Source: DATMYQ01 sp035560935 | GTDB taxonomy: Bacteria > Bacillota > Negativicutes > Sporomusales > Sporomusaceae | Reading direction: 5' to 3' | Assembly: GCA_035560935.1 (NCBI GenBank) | Contig: DATMYQ010000009.1 | Span: 1 to 26,170, forward strand | Length of the DNA stretch: 26,170 bases | Shown here: positions 25,011 to 26,170 of the stretch, in pieces | Position numbering within the stretch: the stretch's first letter is position 1 | How the letters are laid out: the number at the start of each line of letters is the position of its first letter | Notes under the pieces: model-generated | Seen by the model: only the letters and a program-made list of their open reading frames with translations | Databases searched by the model: none | What the model was told of the DNA's origin: nothing | Translations under genes and position numbers: made by a program

Positions 25011-25808
25011 TTAAGCGTATAAACCCTTGCGGTGAGCCTTTAAATACTTCGCGCAATACCGGTCATTGCCCAGCAACGCCGTCGAAGCATATAAGAATCC
25101 CATCATCGCCTTGTCATTGGGATTTAGAATATAGGAATCCATTCCTGCGGTCATGGTTTGCACCATGAAGAGGCGATTGATGACGGGGCGATTCGGCATT
25201 CCATAAGAAATATTGCTTAGCCCACAGGTCAGATGTACCGACGGAAATTCTTTCTTTATCAGCGTGATCGCGTCTAAAACCGACTTGCCATAACAGTCAT
25301 TTGTACTTAGCGGCTTGATCAGCGGATCCAGATAGATGTCGTCCTGGGCAACCCCCTCCCTCTCCAGGCTGCGTACAAGTTGAGCCGCAATCCGCAGTCG
25401 ATCCTGGGCCGTTTCCGGCATTCCCGCATCCTCAATACACAGAGAGACAATCTTAGCGTTAAACTCCTTGATCAATGGCAATACGGCCTGAAAACGTTTT
25501 TCCTCGGCAGTAATCGAGTTGATCATCGGTTTCTCCGTTTTCACCAGGCGCAACCCGGCCAGCAACGCCGCTTCATCGGGACTGTCGATGCACAACGGAC
25601 TGTCGGTCACTTCCTGAATCGTATTGACCAGCCATTGCATGCACTCGATTTCTTCGCCAATCATTGTACCGCAATTAACGTCCAGATAGTTTGCACCCGC
25701 TTCCACCTGCTGCAAGGCTACTTCCTGGATTGTTTTGCCATCCCGGTTTTCCACCGCTTCCCGAATCGCTTTACGACTCGTATTAATTAGTTCTCCAATT
25801 ACTAGCAT
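25011..25808 (-). CDS. Methyltetrahydrofolate:corrinoid methyltransferase (pterin-binding)
   Basis: A 265-aa TIM barrel of the pterin-binding family (AcsE, MtvA and MetH-like). Pterin-contacting residues are visible: D75 in CIDSPD, N97 in MINSIT, D161 in YLDPLIKP and N199 in GLSNISYGMPNR. It moves the methyl group between the corrinoid protein and tetrahydrofolate, feeding the Wood-Ljungdahl pathway. Start chosen at ATG 25808, with AAGGAGG 5 nt upstream; an ATG nine codons earlier would span the ribosome site. First gene of the operon with the corrinoid protein and UroD-family enzyme, behind a near-consensus promoter (25852-25880). Confidence 0.93.
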   Translation of the reverse strand: MLVIGELINTSRKAIREAVENRDGKTIQEVALQQVEAGANYLDVNCGTMIGEEIECMQWLVNTIQEVTDSPLCIDSPDEAALLAGLRLVKTEKPMINSITAEEKRFQAVLPLIKEFNAKIVSLCIEDAGMPETAQDRLRIAAQLVRSLEREGVAQDDIYLDPLIKPLSTNDCYGKSVLDAITLIKKEFPSVHLTCGLSNISYGMPNRPVINRLFMVQTMTAGMDSYILNPNDKAMMGFLYASTALLGNDRYCAKYLKAHRKGLYA

Positions 25809-25824
25809 TGAATCCTCCTTGTGT

Positions 25825-25834
25825 TGTATATACA
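25825..25834 (-). promoter_or_regulatory. Palindrome TGTATATACA, candidate GntR operator
   Basis: Perfect 10-bp palindrome, flanked to give GATGTATATACAAC, lying between the predicted transcription start (near 25845) and the ribosome site of the first methyltransferase gene. GTATATAC-like palindromes are known for some HutC-type GntR regulators such as TreR, and a HutC-type gene lies in the island at 22325. Binding by that protein is inference. Confidence 0.5.
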
Positions 25835-25851
25835 TCTAGATTTCTATTCAC

Positions 25852-25880
25852 ATTTTAGTAGAAGCCTCCGTCATTGTCAA
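25852..25880 (-). promoter_or_regulatory. Near-consensus sigma-70 promoter of the methyltransferase operon
   Basis: Minus strand TTGACA (25880-25875), 17-nt spacer, TAAAAT (25857-25852). Consensus -35 box, ideal spacing, one mismatch in -10. A promoter this strong upstream of inducible catabolic genes fits repression, and the palindrome at 25825-25834 lies just downstream. Confidence 0.85.
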
Positions 25881-26170
25881 GAAGAATTTTTAATTGTTTG
25901 GCAAGTTTGTTTTGTGTGTTAATTCTCAATATTGTAATTTGCATACCACCGGATTCACTTACCTCGCAGCTGATCTTTTTCTCTTTCCCCCATGCAATTC
26001 ACCGTCATTTTTACCTGTTTTGCGACAACAAATAGAATAAATAACATATAGCCATGAGAAACCTTTACTGCAATAGAATCTTGCAAAATCAGGATGGCAT
26101 ATATCTGGCGCAACGGTACTTTTGATCTCTCGAAAATTAATATAAACGATGCCCTTTATAATTTCTGTCT
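25881..26170. other. Non-coding end of the window
   Basis: A/T-rich sequence with no ORF of note on either strand, no clear terminator and no recognisable RNA. No upstream cobalamin riboswitch was seen, though one might be expected before a corrinoid operon. The neighbour gene lies outside the window. Confidence 0.5.

Noticed and set aside
25836..26170. Cobalamin riboswitch before the corrinoid operon
   Set aside because: Looked for the B12-box type sequence (GCCACTG) on both strands and found none; the operon has a simple promoter instead.

Overview
The window looks like a chromosomal segment of an anaerobic, diderm, acetogen-like Firmicute in the class Negativicutes (Sporomusaceae-like). 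Two things point there: an outer-membrane porin carrying an N-terminal SLH domain (15082-16518), which is typical of that class, and a corrinoid-dependent methyltransferase set with its reductive activator. The genus is inference. All genes but the first are on the minus strand. No rRNA, tRNA, CRISPR, transposase or phage gene was seen.

Layout, left to right. 1-403: a short dual-CDGSH iron-sulfur protein on the plus strand, closed by a strong terminator. 405-5612: two signalling genes, a membrane PAS-PAS-PP2C phosphatase and a soluble chemoreceptor fused to an oligopeptide-type solute-binding domain. 5794-10252: a peptide/dicarboxylate module made of an M20 peptidase, a DcuC-family carrier, a dipeptide epimerase and a DUF3870 protein. 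10552-10746: a 64-residue orphan gene with its own strong promoter. 10958-25808: a methyl-transfer island. Read in the direction of transcription (from the right) it holds a pterin-dependent methyltransferase, a corrinoid protein and a UroD-family substrate methyltransferase; then a GntR regulator, a second corrinoid protein, a DUF1638 protein, a CobW-type GTPase in two pieces, an enoate-reductase-like flavoenzyme, an MFS carrier, the SLH porin, a membrane chemoreceptor and a RACo-type activator.

How the island may work: porin and MFS carrier bring in a methylated, probably methoxylated, compound. The UroD-family enzyme moves its methyl group to the corrinoid protein, the pterin enzyme passes it to tetrahydrofolate, and RACo re-reduces corrinoid that has become inactive. 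The flavoenzyme could reduce the demethylated product or its side chain. The substrate is not shown by the sequence.

The most unusual signal is a structured RNA present twice on the minus strand, at about 6944-7069 (before the peptidase) and 9763-9884 (before the dipeptide epimerase). Both copies fold into the same three-way junction of 112 nt. Two stems keep pairing while their sequences differ, and conserved blocks lie in the joining regions. It behaves like a riboswitch aptamer, and I cannot match it to any riboswitch class I know.
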